Shown here: one piece after another, positions 23,236 to 37,589 of the stretch
Layout: every line of letters begins with the position of its first letter
How positions within the stretch are numbered: the stretch's first letter is position 1
Source: Spinellus fusiger
Lineage: Eukaryota > Mucoromycota > Mucoromycetes > Mucorales > Phycomycetaceae
Direction: 5' to 3'
NCBI GenBank assembly: GCA_025094145.1
Contig: JALLLS010000034.1
Location: 186,001-250,000, forward strand
Length of the DNA stretch: 64,000 bases
Notes under the pieces: model-generated
The model's input: the letters and a program-made list of their open reading frames with translations, nothing else
What the model was told of the DNA's origin: nothing
Databases searched by the model: none
Position numbers and translations under genes: made by a program

Positions 23236-23774
23236 TCTATACCTATAGAGAGTAAAGCAGAATTAAGAACATATTTCTTTTAGAATTGAGGAAATATATT
23301 ATTGTATTACTATTTGCTATTATTACTATCAGTGGTTATCTTTCTATGTGTTTGCTATATTCTTGGAATTACAGTAGTATATTTGAATGAATAAAGCCTC
23401 GGTTGAAATTAAAAGAGATGAATTGTTTGCATGATAGGTTATTCTTCATACTTTTTTTATCAATAATAATTTATGAACTCTCTCTATTTATACTGTATAG
23501 TTGGTGTGGTATTTTTTTTTTATTTAACACGGTGTATAAAACAATTTTTAGCAAGCAGTCGACTTTCCAAACATGATTTTACCTTGGAAAACTATAGTGA
23601 GATTCAGAAAAACAAGGGATATTTTTTACATTCCGGTATGCTTCTGTAATAGAAAGTACTCATTGCATTTAATAAAAAAAATACACATTAAACACACAGT
23701 AGAGACTTGAAAATTGGATGAAATATAAAGAAGGTCAACAGGATAATATATAGAGATTTACTGGGTGGAAATCC
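23236..23774. other. Spacer, no gene seen
   Basis: AT-rich 3' flank of the CCCH gene leading into a dead Tc1-like element. I see no coding or RNA feature. Confidence 0.5.
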
Positions 23775-24790
23775 TTAATATTTGGTGCTTCCACCCTTGG
23801 CCTCTATTACAGTCCTACATCTCCCATGTATGCTGGCAATGAGGGTGTCTGTGGTGTCCTTGAGAATATTCTCCCATTCTTCTAACAAGAGTACCTTCAA
23901 ATCTTGAAGAGTACTTCTTGGAGTCATTCTCTTTCTTATTGCCCTGTCAATATCTTCCCATAAATGCTCCATGGGGTTGAGGTCGGGGCTTTGTGAAGGC
24001 CACCCCTCTATAGTGGCAATGCTCTCTTGTGCCTTCCACAAACTGGACTCTCTACTCTTTTAGCAGCTGGCATTGCCCTCTTGAAGAACACAATATACCG
24101 CTGGATTTAGTACCATGAGTCGATCCAGATCAGGGCAGTCATCCTTCTTTAAGATCTCAATGTATCTTCTACTGTCAATACTACCCTTCACAGGCACCCA
24201 CCTTCACCAGAGAAAGAACCCCACACCATTACACTACTACCACCAAACTTCATTGTTGGCTTGAAATTATTTGGGATAAGTCCCTCCTTCTTCCTGCGTA
24301 CTACCCTGTTGCGGTGGTTGTTGCTCATTAGCTGGAACTTCGATTCATTGGACCAGATGTCTGTCTTCCAGTCTTCATCTGTCCAATAGAGGTGGGCCTT
24401 AACCCAACCAAACCTCAACTTCTTGTGTTTATTGGTGAGGGAAGGTTTCCTAACCACCCTGCAAGAAGACAGGCCAAGCTTCATCATTTTTTCTGAAAGT
24501 GTCCAAGAACACTTTGATGGTCATTTGCTTGCGAAACTGATTCATTGTCTGAAATGAATCCCTTTTTACTTTGTGTTCAACCTCTCTCTCGTCCCTCTCC
24601 ATCAGAATAGACTTGAGCCTAAAGCCTCTTTTTGCTTTGAAACAGTCAGTTCCCCTTACATCTCTTCATGATAAGGCTGACAGCGGAATGAATGACGCTA
24701 AACATGGCTACACTATCCACTTGTCTGGTGCCATTGACAGTGGCCTCCTGAACAATGAGTTTACGAGTGAAGTCGTCGATATTCTTTTTT
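23775..24790 (-). mobile_element. Dead Tc1/mariner-family transposon
   Basis: Read on the minus strand, fragments of a Tc1-like transposase appear in order but in different frames: a helix-turn-helix-like remnant (about 24780-24490), then VRKPSLTNKH..WTDEDWKTDIWSNESKF (24487-24188), then SPDLNPMEHLWEDI and a C-terminus ending KGGSTKY (24041-23775). The first catalytic Asp is Asn (WSNESKF), the second catalytic block is lost in a stop-containing stretch (24041-24188), and frames are broken several times. I could not find convincing terminal inverted repeats, so the ends are set by coding remnants only. Confidence 0.8.
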
Positions 24791-25539
24791 CTTGTTTCTA
24801 ATAGGCCTGGCGGTTTGTTCAGTGGTGTTGAACATAATGGATGTTATAATGGGAAAAGAAGAAATGAGGAATAAGCAAAAAAAAAAAAGGTCAAAAAATG
24901 AAAAAGGTTATAGAGTTTACACTGGACACTGTATAACACTTCCTTTTCTTATAATGTCGAACTCATCCAACACCATGAACATCTTTATCAAGACCCCTGA
25001 TATGTATGGGAAATATACCATCTACGAAACTTGTTCAGATATTTTGCATGAGGCTGTCTGGTCTGGTGAGTCTAGAGTCAAGCTTATGAGTCTTAAGAGT
25101 GTCGTTGAATTCATTAGACAATATGACAACAGCCCTCAATCCCGATAATGTTCTAGAAACAAGGTAGTTTAGAGGTGGAGGATTAATGTTATGTATTGTT
25201 TTAGTGGGGAAGATGTTGGGAGATAGATTGTAGTGAAGGGTAGAATAAACTCCAACAAGTACATCAATGTCTTGGGAGATATCTACTGCCCTGGACTCAA
25301 GTGATTCTCTCTCATATACACTCTGAAGCCAGTCACTGCCTACAGGAGGACAATGCTAGAATACATACAAGCAAGGCAGCCCAATTAGAGAGTAGTAGAT
25401 GGTATAGTAATGACTCTTTAATGGCCATCATAAAGCTCCAATATCATTAACTGATGGTGGTTACTAAGCAACCTACTAATAAAAACCACTGTTATGTATT
25501 ACCAACACTACTATCTTTATCTGTTCAAAGTTATATGTC
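24791..25539. other. Spacer without a recognised gene
   Basis: An open frame of 118 codons (24792-25148, plus) has no domain I know and could be transposon-derived. The remainder is AT-rich. Confidence 0.4.
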
Positions 25540-26645
25540 TTTGATGAATTCATAAAGGGAGATCACTATTAAGATAAAGTATGAGTCTGAAAGATAATAA
25601 GGATATCTGCATTTGAAAACTTCCAGTTACTTGTTGAAGATCACTTTAGTATACACAGAGAATAAAATTACAGTATTTTTATGACTGGCTAATATGTTTG
25701 AAAAAGGCCTTTTTGATGTGTAAATAGACTATTTCAAACTTGAATTGCCTATTTTAGTAATAAGTGTTGACTTGACAATGAGACACTATAAAGTTGGCTA
25801 TAAAAAGAAGAAATAGAGCTGATATTGCAACTCAGTCACTGAATTTATTGTTGAACATAATGTGTTATCTTTAAGCCCACAGTATTTGCAGTATAATATT
25901 GATTGAGAAAGATTTATTATAGAACCTAAAGTTAAATCTAATCATTTTCCAGAAAATAGAACCAAGCTCACTTATATTAAGAACAGTATAGCTATTCATT
26001 GACTGAATACCAAATGTCTCCAACAACCACCTCATTGTAACTGTTCTTTAAGCCCAAGGCAAAGAGTGTGTGAATTGTTTGACTTGTAGGTTTTATGAGT
26101 GGAGGCTATATTATACATTACCAGAATAGAGAAAGAAAAATGATTATTTGTTTTTATAATCCCCTCCTTTTGTTATTTCTTACAGAAACAATACAACTTG
26201 ATACTTAAGCACCTATCAGAGATGATTATAACCGAGCAAGGTAATGTGCTATTATTAACAATGAAAAAGAATAGAAGGAAAGTGATAGACACTACCAAAG
26301 GCTATTCTTTTTCATTGTATTCCACAAGACACTCATTGTATTGTTAATAAATAAAGACTCCTTTCAAGTCAGTCTCAGGTGGTCTTATTTCTTCTATACT
26401 GTCTAGGGCATATTCTCTAATGGTATCTATCTCCCAAAGATAAAACACAAGGCCTTTAGGGTATATATTCTATTGCTATGAGGGAATGTACTTAGGCAGT
26501 GGCTACAGTCATACTATAGTATTATCTAATATAATAAACAATTTTATTCATCAACACTATATTTTATTGATAATACAATTTGATAGTGAGGTATACTACA
26601 AAAAGAAATATTCATTTGGATGTCCATCAATCTCTTGAGTTTAAA
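25540..26645 (-). repeat. Dispersed non-coding repeat, copy B
   Basis: Reverse-complement relative of 3175-5400. It preserves the pre-insertion (empty) forms of both LTR sites found in copy A: near 26566-26580 (GATAATACAA) and near 26370-26385 (GTCTCAGGTGG). No coding capacity is visible. Confidence 0.7.
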
Positions 26646-26869
26646 CCTTTTTCCATAAAAGGTGGTTATGGTGTCTGGATGTAGAGACAATATCATCGCT
26701 AAAAAGTCAGAAACATCTCCTGGTGTGTAGAGTGTGCTACTACTACACACATTGATGGTATTCGATAACAACGTGCTCTTCAAATTCATCTCAATTTCAA
26801 ATAAACTTGCTATAAGAAGAAAGCATGATAACTCGTAATGGTAAAACTAACGAAAACTCTTAGATGACT

Positions 26870-26922
26870 AATGCTAATAATTTTAGTGTTAATGCTAATA
26901 ATTTTAGTGTTAATGCTAATCT
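26870..26922. repeat. 21-bp tandem repeat, about 2.5 copies
   Basis: The unit AATGCTAATAATTTTAGTGT(T) is repeated almost perfectly. Confidence 0.85.
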
Positions 26923-28176
26923 AGCTATCCCATTAGATAGGGTGTATCATGAAAAAAAGGTGTGTGTGTCTAATAGAACTGCTGATTGCCAGAAGATGTA
27001 CATCGCATTGTAGAAAGTACCCTTGATTGGTGTTTATGGAGATAGTCATATATTAAGGGGGAAGTTTCAAGGGATCTATATCAGAAATCAATTTGAACAG
27101 TATTCTCAGGTTATTTTTATTTCATAAGACTTGCTGTAGAATACCAAAAGGGTGTGTTGCTCGTGAAGGAGCCTTCTACTCCACTACGGGAGACATTCTG
27201 GAATTCAAATTACAACACTGTAATGTTGGATGTAGAGAAAATCTCCGCCAGTCAGAAAGAATTGGTTCATCTGATATGTTTATGCTATAGAAAGACACTC
27301 GATAGAACGAGAGAAAGAGAGAGGACCTATATATTCTCTATGATTATTAGCAGAGAGTGGATTTAAATAGTTATGTTTATTAATATAGGCCTGGTCCACC
27401 CTTCCTTGGGTGTTTTCTTCCCCCTGTTTCAATCCAATGGGTCAATGGCCTGTGTTTTATTGAAGCATTCTACCCAGCAGAAGATGCTATTCTGTAACAT
27501 ATTAATTGAACATGAACCACCTCAGAGTATATCTCGGGTGATACTGTACACCTATAAGCAATGATTGGACTAAAGAATTGCATTCATGGGTGTTGTGTGT
27601 TTTATCCCATAGTTTTCAATGGAGAAAGAATGGCACATAGGAAATCATAGGAAATCATAGGCTATCTATGTTTATTTTCATTGATCAGTACCAGGAATAG
27701 GCGTCTTTTAGGGTCGAATGTCCATTGTACTTTAGTGGTTATTTTAGTCCACCAGCCCACCTACACTCTACAATGACAAAGGGACTGGGGGTGGGCATGC
27801 ACAGGCATAAGTGGGCTGAACAGAGGATGTTACTGTGGATATATACCTTGTCTGATTGTTTGCTCCCAATAGGCCATCGTCTTGCACCATCTGATATTAC
27901 TCTGTACACATGATGCCATAGTATTGAATGAGAATGGCCCACCTACATTTGGTCTGAAATGCACAGTGACTGATGTCTATTAGGTACAATTCAATGATTA
28001 AGGCTGCGCTCTGCCCATTTACTGTTACCTGTCCTAACAAGAACAGTTAGGATGGCCAACTGCCTCTTCATGGACAGGCATTAGCAGGCATTGAATTCGT
28101 ACCTGATATCTATAGTCCACAATCTATCATCTATATTCCACAATCTATAGTCCATCCTCAACCAAGCCCTTGCCTC
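26923..28176. other. Intergenic, no gene recognised
   Basis: Only short open frames without known domains; none could be joined across consensus splice sites into a familiar protein. Confidence 0.45.
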
Positions 28177-28183
28177 TATAAAA
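28177..28183 (+). promoter_or_regulatory. TATA box of the coiled-coil membrane protein gene
   Basis: TATAAAA lies 323 bp before the chosen ATG at 28500. A consensus GTAAGC...TTTGTAG intron (28312-28400) between them would be a 5'-UTR intron. An ATG directly at the TATA box (28183) is in frame with the gene through two introns but would lie upstream of the transcription start. Confidence 0.5.
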
Positions 28184-28499
28184 TGGACGCTGCTCCCATT
28201 GTTCTGACCTTCTCTTTTGAACCATACCAAAAAGCCAAACCTGGATTGAACTTCCGTTTCGCCAACTCTATCATTCGACCTCCGTCCTATGGGCTTTCTA
28301 TACCACAAAAGGTAAGCAACCGTCTCCCTACATAGGCATTCTAGTCTACTGTGTGAGTCACTCAAGCAACACATTTTGATTTTCACGCCCTTATTTGTAG
28401 GATTTTGTTTTCGAGAGTCACTTCTCATTACAGTGGACAAGAGCCCAACACCTCTACTTTCTCCGCCATAAAAGAACCGCCTCCACTCTTCTCTACAGC

Positions 28500-31132
28500 A
28501 TGAGTGACCCTTTGAAGATTCCTTCAGTAATGATGAGTGAGGTGACTAGAACACACCCACACATGTAAAGGCCCTCGTAGGCCAGTCTAACACAGTCCAA
28601 TGGGAAATAGGATGAGCAGTCCCCTCCACCCAAACCCATTCCCTATGCAGTCCTCAAGGTGCAGTTCAGGCGTCTTGTGGGGCAACATGACAAGGAAAAC
28701 AAAGGTGCCATCTACACCAAAGACCTTCTCTCTCTTATTCACCACTATGAGAATGAGAACAATGTTGTCCTTCTCACAGAAGATCAGAAAAAGGCGATCG
28801 AGTCCTATTGTCTCTGTAACCCCGACTTGGAGATGACAGCCGACGATATTCTCCACCTTATCAGACTCATCTTTTCACCCTCGCCAGTGTCTTCTATTTC
28901 AGCACCCACTCGACATACGGGACTGTCCTATTCCACTGTCTCTTACCGTCCACCTCTGCTGTCGGATGGATCCAAGACCACATTTCCACCCAAACACAAG
29001 TCTACTCCCTGGAAACGATCTCTGTCAAAAGCACGTTCTGTTGATAGTTATGAGAAGACGCCTGGTGTCAATAAGGAGGCAGTGGAGGCAGTGGAAGTGC
29101 TTGAGGTGGGTTCCAATGACGCTATAGGCACTGATGGGAGTGACCCTAGTTACCCAAACAGCCTATGGACCTCGTGGAGACTGAATCAGAAGATCCTTTG
29201 CTAGAAACCATTCCTCTTCGTGAGCGTATTCGTGAGCGCATTCATGAGCGTACTCGTGAGCGCATTCATGAGCGCATCGATGAGAGCATCGATGAAAAAA
29301 TGTCAGAGAGTATTCCCGAAGAAGAGGTACGTGGCATAACACTCATCTCTACACCCTCACTTCATTCACACATCTCATGCATTCTAGGTGTCTGGTACTG
29401 CTTTTGCAGGATACTACACAAGATCCATGGAACTCACAAGACGCTTGAAATCATCCGAACGCAGCCTGGCCTCCATGACGCGCGATAATGAGGAGCGTAT
29501 TGTACAATTGCAAAACAGAGTCGATGAAATGACCCAAGAAGTCATTAAACAGAAGAAGGAGATGTCTGAATACAAAGGAAAAGAGAAAAACAGTCTTTAT
29601 CAAATTACTGCAGTAAGAAGCAAGACACACAGTATGACATTGATATTCTTGCCAGTTAGAAACCCATATCGCCAAGATCCAATGCTCAGAGACCAACCAG
29701 AAGCAGGTGTATCAGTCAATGAAGCGACTATTTGATGATAAATGTGGTAAATAGAGGGGCTGTGTTCTTGGCTGTGGAGCATCGTAAGATCACTAACACA
29801 GAAGAGCATTTCTTTATTGTTTAGAGGAAGCCCATAAACTCCAGGATCTGTTACGACAAAAGGAACTTGATCTTAAGAAAACAGAAAAGTTCCTAGGTAG
29901 CTTTCAGTTTGAATTTGAGTTGCTCAACCAAGAGCGCAATCGACTGCTGGGGATGCAAAAGGAGCTTGAGCTGGAGCTTGAGACGTCTCATCAGACACAT
30001 ATGCAATTGGCAGAACAGCGCTCAGAGAATGAACGGCTAAGGAGTATTATTGGCACGCTCAAGGATGATTTGGATGAGGCTAGGAATACACACGGGATGG
30101 AGGATTTATTGGAGATGGAAATGGAGGCGTCTTCTATTAAAGTAAGTGAACAGGACTCGCCCTCGGGTAAGACTGACATAAGAAAAAGACACTCAAGGCA
30201 GAGTTGGAGGATGGTCTACAGACAGAGAGTGTGGTAGAGGTAAAGAAGAGGGCACTTCATTGGGTTCATTCTATTCCTTAGATTCATAATACAGCAGAAC
30301 CCTCAAGATTCATACACTATGAGAATAGCTATTATCCATCCACGGCTACTGAGGCGGCAGTGGATCTTGCAAGAGGTACGTGGGACAGCAGAAGAAGTGT
30401 ATTAACATACCAAGACAAAGAGGAACTCAATCAATTAAAGCTGGCTCTTGATTGTGAGAACCAAAGTCTTGTGAGCGAGTTGGCCGATTTAAGAATGAAA
30501 CTGCCTGACAGACTCTATGCACAAGAGAGTCTACTAGAAGATAGGAAGAGAGATGCTCAGATGGCGATGGTACCATCTCTGCCCTCTCTTCCTGTAGTGT
30601 CTTCGATAGCCTTGCGCACAGTCAATGAGACCACCATTGAGATGAATGTCCCACCACCCACAGATGTATGGACACAATCACGAGTACGACAGAGGAAATT
30701 TGACAAGGGAAAGAAATCAAGAGGTAATTCACCATCCACCTGCTTATATTCATATTCATATTCATACATTTTTATATATATAGGTGTTCAGGACTTGAAT
30801 GGAGTAAGCTGATCACTGTGGAGTAAATGTGTCTAATCGTTTGTTAGTCCACTGCCTACGCTCTCACATCACCACCACGCCTGGATCCACGCATGTTGCG
30901 ACAGGTCAATGATAAGATTGTCACAAATACTGTCACTTTTGCCCTCTATACTCTTCTTGTCTATATATTTGGCATTGTCACATCCACCTTTATTATCGAA
31001 AACGGTCCTCCTGGCACTTGGGAAAATGCCTTGGCTGCAGTCAGTACAGAGCCAAAAAGCAAACTGTTTGAGATTCTTATCTACTGGATTGAGAAATTAC
31101 TGTCTGAAGGAGAAGGTGTTCCTTTGTCTTGA
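28500..31132 (+). CDS. EF-hand-like / coiled-coil / single-TM protein, KASH-like architecture, 11 exons
   Basis: Exons 28500-28526, 28611-29105, 29162-29326, 29388-29612, 29656-29746, 29825-30141, 30183-30239, 30282-30375, 30415-30723, 30784-30803 and 30848-31132 give 694 residues. Near the N-terminus FRRLVGQHDKENKGAIYTKD with its flanks looks like a degenerate EF-hand pair. A long coiled coil follows (about 240-530), starting with an unusual Glu-Arg-Ile/His repeat. Close to the C-terminus FALYTLLVYIFGIVTSTFII is a single membrane segment, followed by a 44-residue tail ending GVPLS. EF-hand plus coiled coil plus C-terminal anchor is the layout of KASH5/Kms-type LINC proteins that link the nuclear envelope or spindle pole body to dynein. 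The tail lacks a PPPX end, so this is a suggestion only. Two introns are about 40 nt. The 39-nt one (30376-30414) is in frame without a stop and may be retained. Confidence 0.68.
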
Positions 31133-31658
31133 ATTGATGTCTCCTCTGCCGCCCTACCTTTTACATTTTATAATATACTCCCTCATTGAATGAATTCCTT
31201 TGCAAGAAAGAAACAAAGGAACAAAGAAGATATAAGTTATATCTCTGTCACCATAGAAAATAATTTTAATAAATAAAAAATAAAAAATAAAAAAGGAAGG
31301 AAGGAATCCTATTTTACCATGACAAGTAAAGGGGGTCAAAGAACATTTGTTCTACAAGGCGTATGTGTACTCACTCAATGAACTTTATCATCTTCAACAT
31401 CCCAGCACTCCTATTCTAACACAATGACATTGCTCTGTGCCTTGGTTACTACACTACCATTTGAATTCTATTCTACTGTAAAGAGGTGCATCGATGCCAC
31501 CCATAATAAATAGTGAAATGGACCCGGCTGTACCTTTTTTTTTTATTTTTTTTATTTGAATTGATGTGGATTGAATATCCGAAATCACGGGAAGGTGGGA
31601 ACAATCGTAGAAATACTGGCTTTGTGTTAATTTACTTTTTGTTACTTCTTTCCCTCCA
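31133..31658. other. Spacer between two plus-strand genes
   Basis: AT-rich with A- and T-runs (about 31260-31295 and 31534-31557). It probably holds the thiolase promoter. No gene seen. Confidence 0.5.
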
Positions 31659-33640
<1,982 letters not shown>

Positions 33641-33789
33641 ATAGTATCTCTTCATCAATAAACAAACAAACAAACAAACAAGGCACAGTCAACAAGAAAC
33701 AGATTTCCATCAAATAACAGCAATCCACACTGTAAACCCATGGGTGTTTATTATTATTACTATTACTATTATTATTATTAAAAGTACAT

Positions 33790-34830
33790 CTACTGCAGAC
33801 TACAGCCTCCATTCTTTAGTGTACGAAGATGTCGGTGGACTCCTTGGTGCTCTCCCTCCCATATCTTTTGATTCTCCAGCCCAACCTTCATATGATAGGT
33901 TGCAAAGGCATTTGTCTAGTCATAGAGGTATTAGCTTGGACTGCACTCCTCTTGACTCTACCGCTCTCATCGATAACTCACTGTCTGCCAGGCATCTTCT
34001 ATTTCAGGCAGAAAGTCATCCTTCAGTCTCTCCTTTAGCACACGATTCACTGCAGGACCCATATAAGCCAGATGGTGTGGCTCTACCCTGTATCCATAAT
34101 GACGCTCTCCCAGTCGCTGGAATCGCTGTCTTAACCGCTCAGGATTCATCTCCTCGTGTGCTTCTGCTGCTTCTCCCGAGGCACAGCCTGAAGAGGCAGT
34201 CTCTTTAATAAGCTCTGTAAAGGACGGCTGTTTTTTCTGAGAGTAGTTTGCTCTCTTTCTCGCATTGATAGTGCGCAGACTAGGCTTGCTCTCATGGCTG
34301 TCATGGGGATGATATGAGGGTCGAGCCATTTCACACACCGCACCTTCCTCCGCGGGGGAGAGGGAAGGACAGCAGCGTGCTAATAGGCCTTGTTCTGAGT
34401 GTATGGAGGGCGCCTGTACAATATAGGCAATCATGCCGGCCAGTGCTCTTGACTGTTGGAGCACATTCGCAAATACAATCCGAAGATCATTGTCAATATC
34501 AAACAGGGCGCTGTAGAGGGCAAATCCAAAGGCATGGGCAGGTGAGAGGGTGGGGTTGTCGGTGGGGAGGCGGGTTTCTATGATTCTTTCCCATGTATAG
34601 CGTACAATGTCGATCTGAGACTGGGTGGGTGCGGAGGGTCCTACGGAAATAGAGAGCTTTGATACGGAGGATCTATTTTCTTTTGTCACTCTTTTATTGT
34701 GTGTTTGCTGGAGTTGGAGTGGAGTGTTTCTGTGGGGACAGCACTCCCTAATAGGTGTGCTGATGGTATTGGTGGGCTGGATAAGTTCAAAAGTCCTTGA
34801 ATCCTTTGTTCCATCACGCCCCATGGGCAT
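33790..34830 (-). CDS. Globin-like protein with a long internal insert, 2 exons
   Basis: Exons 34830-33982 and 33915-33790 join in phase 0 (strong GTGAGT donor) into 324 residues. Globin features: YTWERIIETRLP (helix A), AFGFALYSALFDIDNDLRIVF (B-C), QQSRALAGMIAYIV (E) and LGERHYGYRVEPHHLAYMG (F), where H244 is the likely proximal haem ligand, then DDFLPEIEDAWQT (G-H). About 85 residues rich in Ser/Lys/Glu are inserted between E and F, where ordinary globins have a short loop. The N-terminal 60 residues are low-complexity and Thr-rich. The second exon completes helix H (NAFATYHMKVG). It could be a haem sensor or NO/redox globin; no flavodomain is present. Without the second exon the protein would end four residues after the splice site. 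Confidence 0.72.
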
Positions 34831-34974
34831 TTCTGATAACAATGGGAAGAGAGAAAGAAAGGGTCAAAAAGTAAGAAAGGAATCAATGTGGATTTATAGA
34901 GGTGGATGTGGGGTGGCTATGGGGTGGATGTGGGTTTATAAGTTGAATAAGTTGTATTGATGTACACACACTAC

Positions 34975-35035
34975 ACACACACACACCATTTATATTTATA
35001 TTTATTTATATTTATACTTATATTTATATTTATGT
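34975..35035. repeat. (ACAC)n and TTTATA-rich microsatellite
   Basis: An ACACAC run is followed by TATTTATATTTAT units in the upstream flank of the globin-like gene. Confidence 0.75.
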
Positions 35036-35354
35036 ATGCTCTCAATCCCACTCTATAAAGAAAGAAGAATGGAAAGAAAGAAATGCACTCTAAGCTGCAA
35101 ATGATAATCATAAAAGATAGGACACTACAGGGTAGGACAATACATGACAAAAGATAGGGGAACTTGTTAGGCAAAGATGAGATATAAATCGACACTGAAA
35201 GAAAAGAGAATGTTTATGTAGTGACCAATGTTTTGTAAATAAATCAACAAAAGAACAGATCAGAAAGAACAAATACAAAATAATAATACAGAAAAGAAAG
35301 ACGCTATATGTTATAACAAAAAAAAAGACACTACTACTGGCTAATAAAATATCA

Positions 35355-35520
35355 GTAGTGTGTATATGTAGTGTGTGTAGTGTGTATAGTGTGTGTAGTG
35401 TGTATAGTGTGTGTATAGTGTGTGTATAGTGTGTGTATAGTGTGTGTATAGTGTGTGTATAGTGTGTGTATAGTGTGTGTATAGTGTGTGTATAGTGTAT
35501 AGTGTGTAGTGTGTAATGTA
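35355..35520. repeat. TGTGTATAG minisatellite
   Basis: About fourteen tandem copies of a 9-10 bp unit (TGTGTATAG) sit just past the 3' end of the methyltransferase gene. Minus-strand open frames full of Thr-His-Tyr come from this repeat and are not genes. Confidence 0.9.
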
Positions 35521-35556
35521 GAGTGTGGGTGTAGTGTATGGTTTTTATGGGATTGT

Positions 35557-37589
35557 TTAGTTTGGCTTGACACCCCAAGCAACATGGACGTTATTGAATG
35601 CCCTGAACTCACTCAGCTCATCAAAGACTTCCTTCCATTCCTTATAGAACTCGTCGATTGGCTTCTCGCTTAGTTCTACAAGAACAGGAGTTGCTGCACG
35701 CATGAACGACTTGTAATTCTCCTTCCATAATAAGCCAATATCCAATCCCCAACTGCCAATGGGAATCGACACAAACTTGGTTTCGATCTTTGTTAGACCT
35801 GCATTTTTTAATTTTTCCTTCAGTGTAAGAGCAGTTCTTCCGTTGATATTGTGTCGGTTTCTATTGGATCGTAATACTTGATACCATACAGTAAAGAGTG
35901 CATAAGAGGAGGAAATACAAATACAGATACAGATACAGATACAGATACAGATACAATGACAATGACAAATAAACTTACATTGGTCCTGCCAGGCATTATA
36001 CTTTGTTCCAGCACCATGCGTAAAAAAATCCATCTCAATCAACTGAATATACCCACCTGGTTTGGTCACTCTTACAAGCTCAGATAAAACCTTTTCCCAG
36101 TCTTTTTCTGAATAAGCAAGAGACACTAAATCCTGTTGAATATAGTCAAATGTATTATCCATAAAAGGAACAGGTTGATGGCGGATATTGAGAGGGTGGA
36201 AAAAGAGATTGTTGAGAAATTGCTTTGGTCTATTGTCATTGAGGGGCAGTGATAGGTCTAATGCCGACACTGGTGTAGGGTGATGAGACTTATGATAGCT
36301 AAAGGGGTGGGGACAGGATCTTTGCTGTATTTCTTCATTTGTGGATAGACTGGTGTCAAAGTAAGGACTGTATTTATGGACCTCTTGTTGGTGTTGTGGA
36401 AGATACTCTTCCATGGTATCAATGGATGTGGTGCTATTGAAGGAGGTAGGTGCTGACCTTGCCTTGTTCGTGGAGTGAAAGGGAATGTCGGAGATGGAGG
36501 CAGCAGGTGTTTTTAGTGCAAAGTTAAGTAGATGCGATAGATTGGAATTCCGTGAGGATTCAACAGAGTATTTGAGGTCCTTGGAGGATATTCCAGACAT
36601 CACACTGCTACGTTGACTTGTGTCTGCACTTTTGGTTGCTAGAATGTTGCGGATCATTTCACCATCGGCGTGCTGGATATCTTCTTCTGGTAACAAATTA
36701 CAAATGTCGATGGTTGTAAAATTAGAATATGGATAATCCAATGCTAGATCAATGACCGGATGTCCTGACTATGTATAGACTCTATAGATAAGTATGTATC
36801 TATAGATTCATGTTTTCTTCATTCAATGTGTCTATTGACTTACCCATATTCCAGGTCCACAACTAGACAGGGCAACAAGGCAAGTTAGTAGATTTTCGGG
36901 TTTATAATGTTCCATCTTACTTAACATGTAGAGCTCTGCCACCTTCCTGTAGTCTTCCCTTTACTGGCGCAATGATATGTCTAATAATACAACAATGAAA
37001 TTAATAACTTATTACTCTATATTCGTAATTATTTCCGTTTTCATTCTCATCTTCATTTTCATTTACCCTCCAAACACCCATCGAAATATGTAATATTCAA
37101 CTCTCAGTCGATCAAGTTCCTCTTTATCAGTGGGAAGTGGGTATTGGATGTTCTGTTATCCACCATGCATACGATCAATGACAAATTCATTCAATAAAGA
37201 AAGAGAAGGAAAAGATCTACTAGACTTACTTGGGCATTATGAAAACGTCTTCCACTGGACCATCGAAACTTGGTTTTTGATGTACTCGTTGAATCTATGG
37301 TTGTGTCGGTAATGTCCTCACTACTCGACTCCTTGTACAATGTTGGTATCTTGTCACTCAGACTATGTTCTTCTGGTAGTAATAAACTACTATTGTAAGC
37401 TGCATGCATCTTTTCCGTGTAGTGGTTGTCTGTCCTCCAATTGATTTTATTACTCTTAGACACTTCTTCGACAAGTCTGAGGTGCTCTGGTACATATCCT
37501 TTTGTGTTGCTTTTCCATGGAAGTGCATATTTTAATCTTTTTTTCTCGGCAGCTGATCTGTTCGTCTCGGAAACAAGTGCATTTCCCAT
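35557..37589 (-). CDS. SAM-dependent methyltransferase, 6 exons
   Basis: Minus-strand exons 37589-37230, 37152-37067, 36980-36921, 36862-36844, 36768-35979 and 35876-35557 give 544 residues. The N-terminus is MGNALVSETNRS; Gly2 with Ser7 suggests, weakly, N-myristoylation. NIQYPLPTDKEELDRLRVEY and FRWVFGGHIIAPV lead into motif I, ALHVNCGPGIW, built from a 19-nt exon, then DYPYSNFTTIDI (motif II). A long disordered insert (about 210-340) separates this from NTFDYIQQDLVSL and LSELVRVTKPGGYIQLIEMD (motifs IV-VI). The layout is typical of the Mucoromycota methyltransferase_25/LaeA-like group; the substrate is unknown. Splicing at 36768 leaves four extra residues (SGHP) after motif I, so that junction is less certain. 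The last intron contains a GATACA hexamer repeat. Confidence 0.83.

Noticed and set aside
28183..28529. In-frame N-terminal extension of the KASH-like gene (MDAAPIVLTF...)
   Set aside because: The ATG lies on the TATA box and the joined peptide has no family support; better read as 5' UTR with an intron.
35108..35612. Two minus-strand open frames of repeated Thr-His-Tyr
   Set aside because: Translations of the TGTGTATAG minisatellite; frames end with the repeat.
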